The notes below the pieces were generated by a model. That model did not search any database and was not told where the DNA came from. It was given only the letters and a program-made list of their open reading frames with translations. This document shows positions 24,874 through 25,433 of a stretch of DNA of 25,433 nt, piece by piece (position 1 is the stretch's first letter; each line of letters opens with the position of its first letter). Source of the stretch: UBA4064 sp050179135. GTDB lineage: Bacteria; Desulfobacterota; Desulfobacteria; Desulfobacterales; Desulfatirhabdiaceae. The stretch lies in contig JBFXFK010000065.1 of NCBI GenBank assembly GCA_050179135.1, forward strand, positions 1 to 25,433. The letters run 5' to 3'. A program made the translations under genes and the position numbers.

Positions 24874-25433
24874 ATGACATTTCCCCACATCACCATGCCT
24901 CGAATGCCGGCCGTGTTTCAGGCGGTTCTGCTTTGCCTGCTGCTGATGGCCCCATCCGCCCATGCGGGAAATGAAAAAACCATTGCCCTGGTCATGAAAG
25001 CGCTGTCCAATCCCTTTTTTTCAAGAATGGAATCCGGAGCCAAAGCCTTTGCCAGACAGGAAGGCATTCCGCTGGAAATTTTTGGTGTGGATCGGGAAAC
25101 CGATATCGACCACCAGATCGATATCATGGAGAATCTCATTTCCCGGGGATATGGCGCCATTGTCATTGCCCCGGCAGATTCGAGACGGCTGGTTCCGGTC
25201 TGCAAAAAGGCGGTTGCCGGAAATATCCGTGTCATCAATGTGGATAACCCGCTGGATGCCGGCGAAATGGCAAAAAGCGGTTTTTCCATTCCGTTTGTCG
25301 GGCCGGACAATTTTCAGGGGGCCGGCCAGGTTGGCAACTATATCCATCAGAGACTTTCCGGAAAAGGACGCGCCATGATCATCGAAGGGATCCGGGGGGT
25401 TCAGAATGCCGAGGATCGAAAAAACGGTTTGAT
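24874..25433 (+). CDS. Periplasmic sugar-binding protein of an ABC transporter (RbsB-like), cut by right edge
   Basis: ATG 24874 follows AAAGGAG (24861-24867), and the frame stays open to the right edge (186 codons visible). Residues 1-31 form a signal peptide: a short start, the hydrophobic core FQAVLLCLLLMAPS and a cleavage site after AHA. The mature part begins KTIALVMKALSNPFFSRMES, the classic opening of type 1 periplasmic binding proteins for ribose, xylose and related sugars, followed by GAKAFARQEGIPLEI, ISRGYGAIVIAPAD and VINVDNPLD. It should collect a sugar or a related small ligand for an importer encoded beyond the edge. The ligand cannot be named from this half. Autoinducer-2 or inositol binding are alternatives within the family. 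Confidence 0.88.
   Translation, partial: MTFPHITMPRMPAVFQAVLLCLLLMAPSAHAGNEKTIALVMKALSNPFFSRMESGAKAFARQEGIPLEIFGVDRETDIDHQIDIMENLISRGYGAIVIAPADSRRLVPVCKKAVAGNIRVINVDNPLDAGEMAKSGFSIPFVGPDNFQGAGQVGNYIHQRLSGKGRAMIIEGIRGVQNAEDRKNGL

Overview
The window looks like a chromosomal segment of a deltaproteobacterial (Desulfobacterota, Desulfobacteraceae-like) organism. This rests on the moderately GC-rich coding style, the porphyrin/siroheme block (hemC followed by a cobA-hemD fusion), selA, and the scattered extragenic hairpins and short repeats. It is an inference from gene content; no marker gene fixes the taxon.

Region 1 (1-2752) is mobile-element territory. It holds the C-terminal part of an IS110-family transposase cut by the left edge, a stand-alone RepB-type DNA primase whose ribosome binding site lies inside an inverted repeat, and a KilA-N domain protein. 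A 15-bp motif recurs on both sides of the primase gene.

Region 2 (2907-12091) is the most interesting part. Five genes are packed on the + strand with gaps of 22, -4, 15 and 5 bp: a RadC-family JAMM protein, a type III (beta-class) DNA methyltransferase, its DEAH helicase/PD-(D/E)XK restriction subunit, an OLD-family ATPase-TOPRIM nuclease (GajA-like) and a UvrD/Rep helicase (GajB-like). It reads as a type III restriction-modification system and a Gabija-type system fused into one operon led by radC.

Region 3 (12092-14568) is a decay and acquisition zone. It contains an integron attC-like site, an addiction-module antitoxin/ParE toxin pair, a broken remnant of a large, possibly P-loop ATPase gene on the - strand, twin hairpins, a 35-bp tandem repeat and a frameshifted, truncated DUF488 gene.

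Region 4 (14569-17989) returns to ordinary metabolism: a family 2 glycosyltransferase (-), a proline racemase/hydroxyproline epimerase (+) followed by a tiny membrane ORF, and dTDP-glucose 4,6-dehydratase (-). A 108-bp MITE-like hairpin then sits before selA.

Region 5 (17990-24503) is a tight + strand run: selA, a TPR protein with a relic GGDEF-like N-terminus, an FmdB zinc-ribbon protein, hemC, cobA-hemD and moaA. It covers selenocysteine, tetrapyrrole/siroheme and molybdopterin cofactor synthesis. A repeat-rich spacer separates it from a periplasmic sugar-binding protein that runs off the right edge. I found no tRNA, rRNA or CRISPR array.
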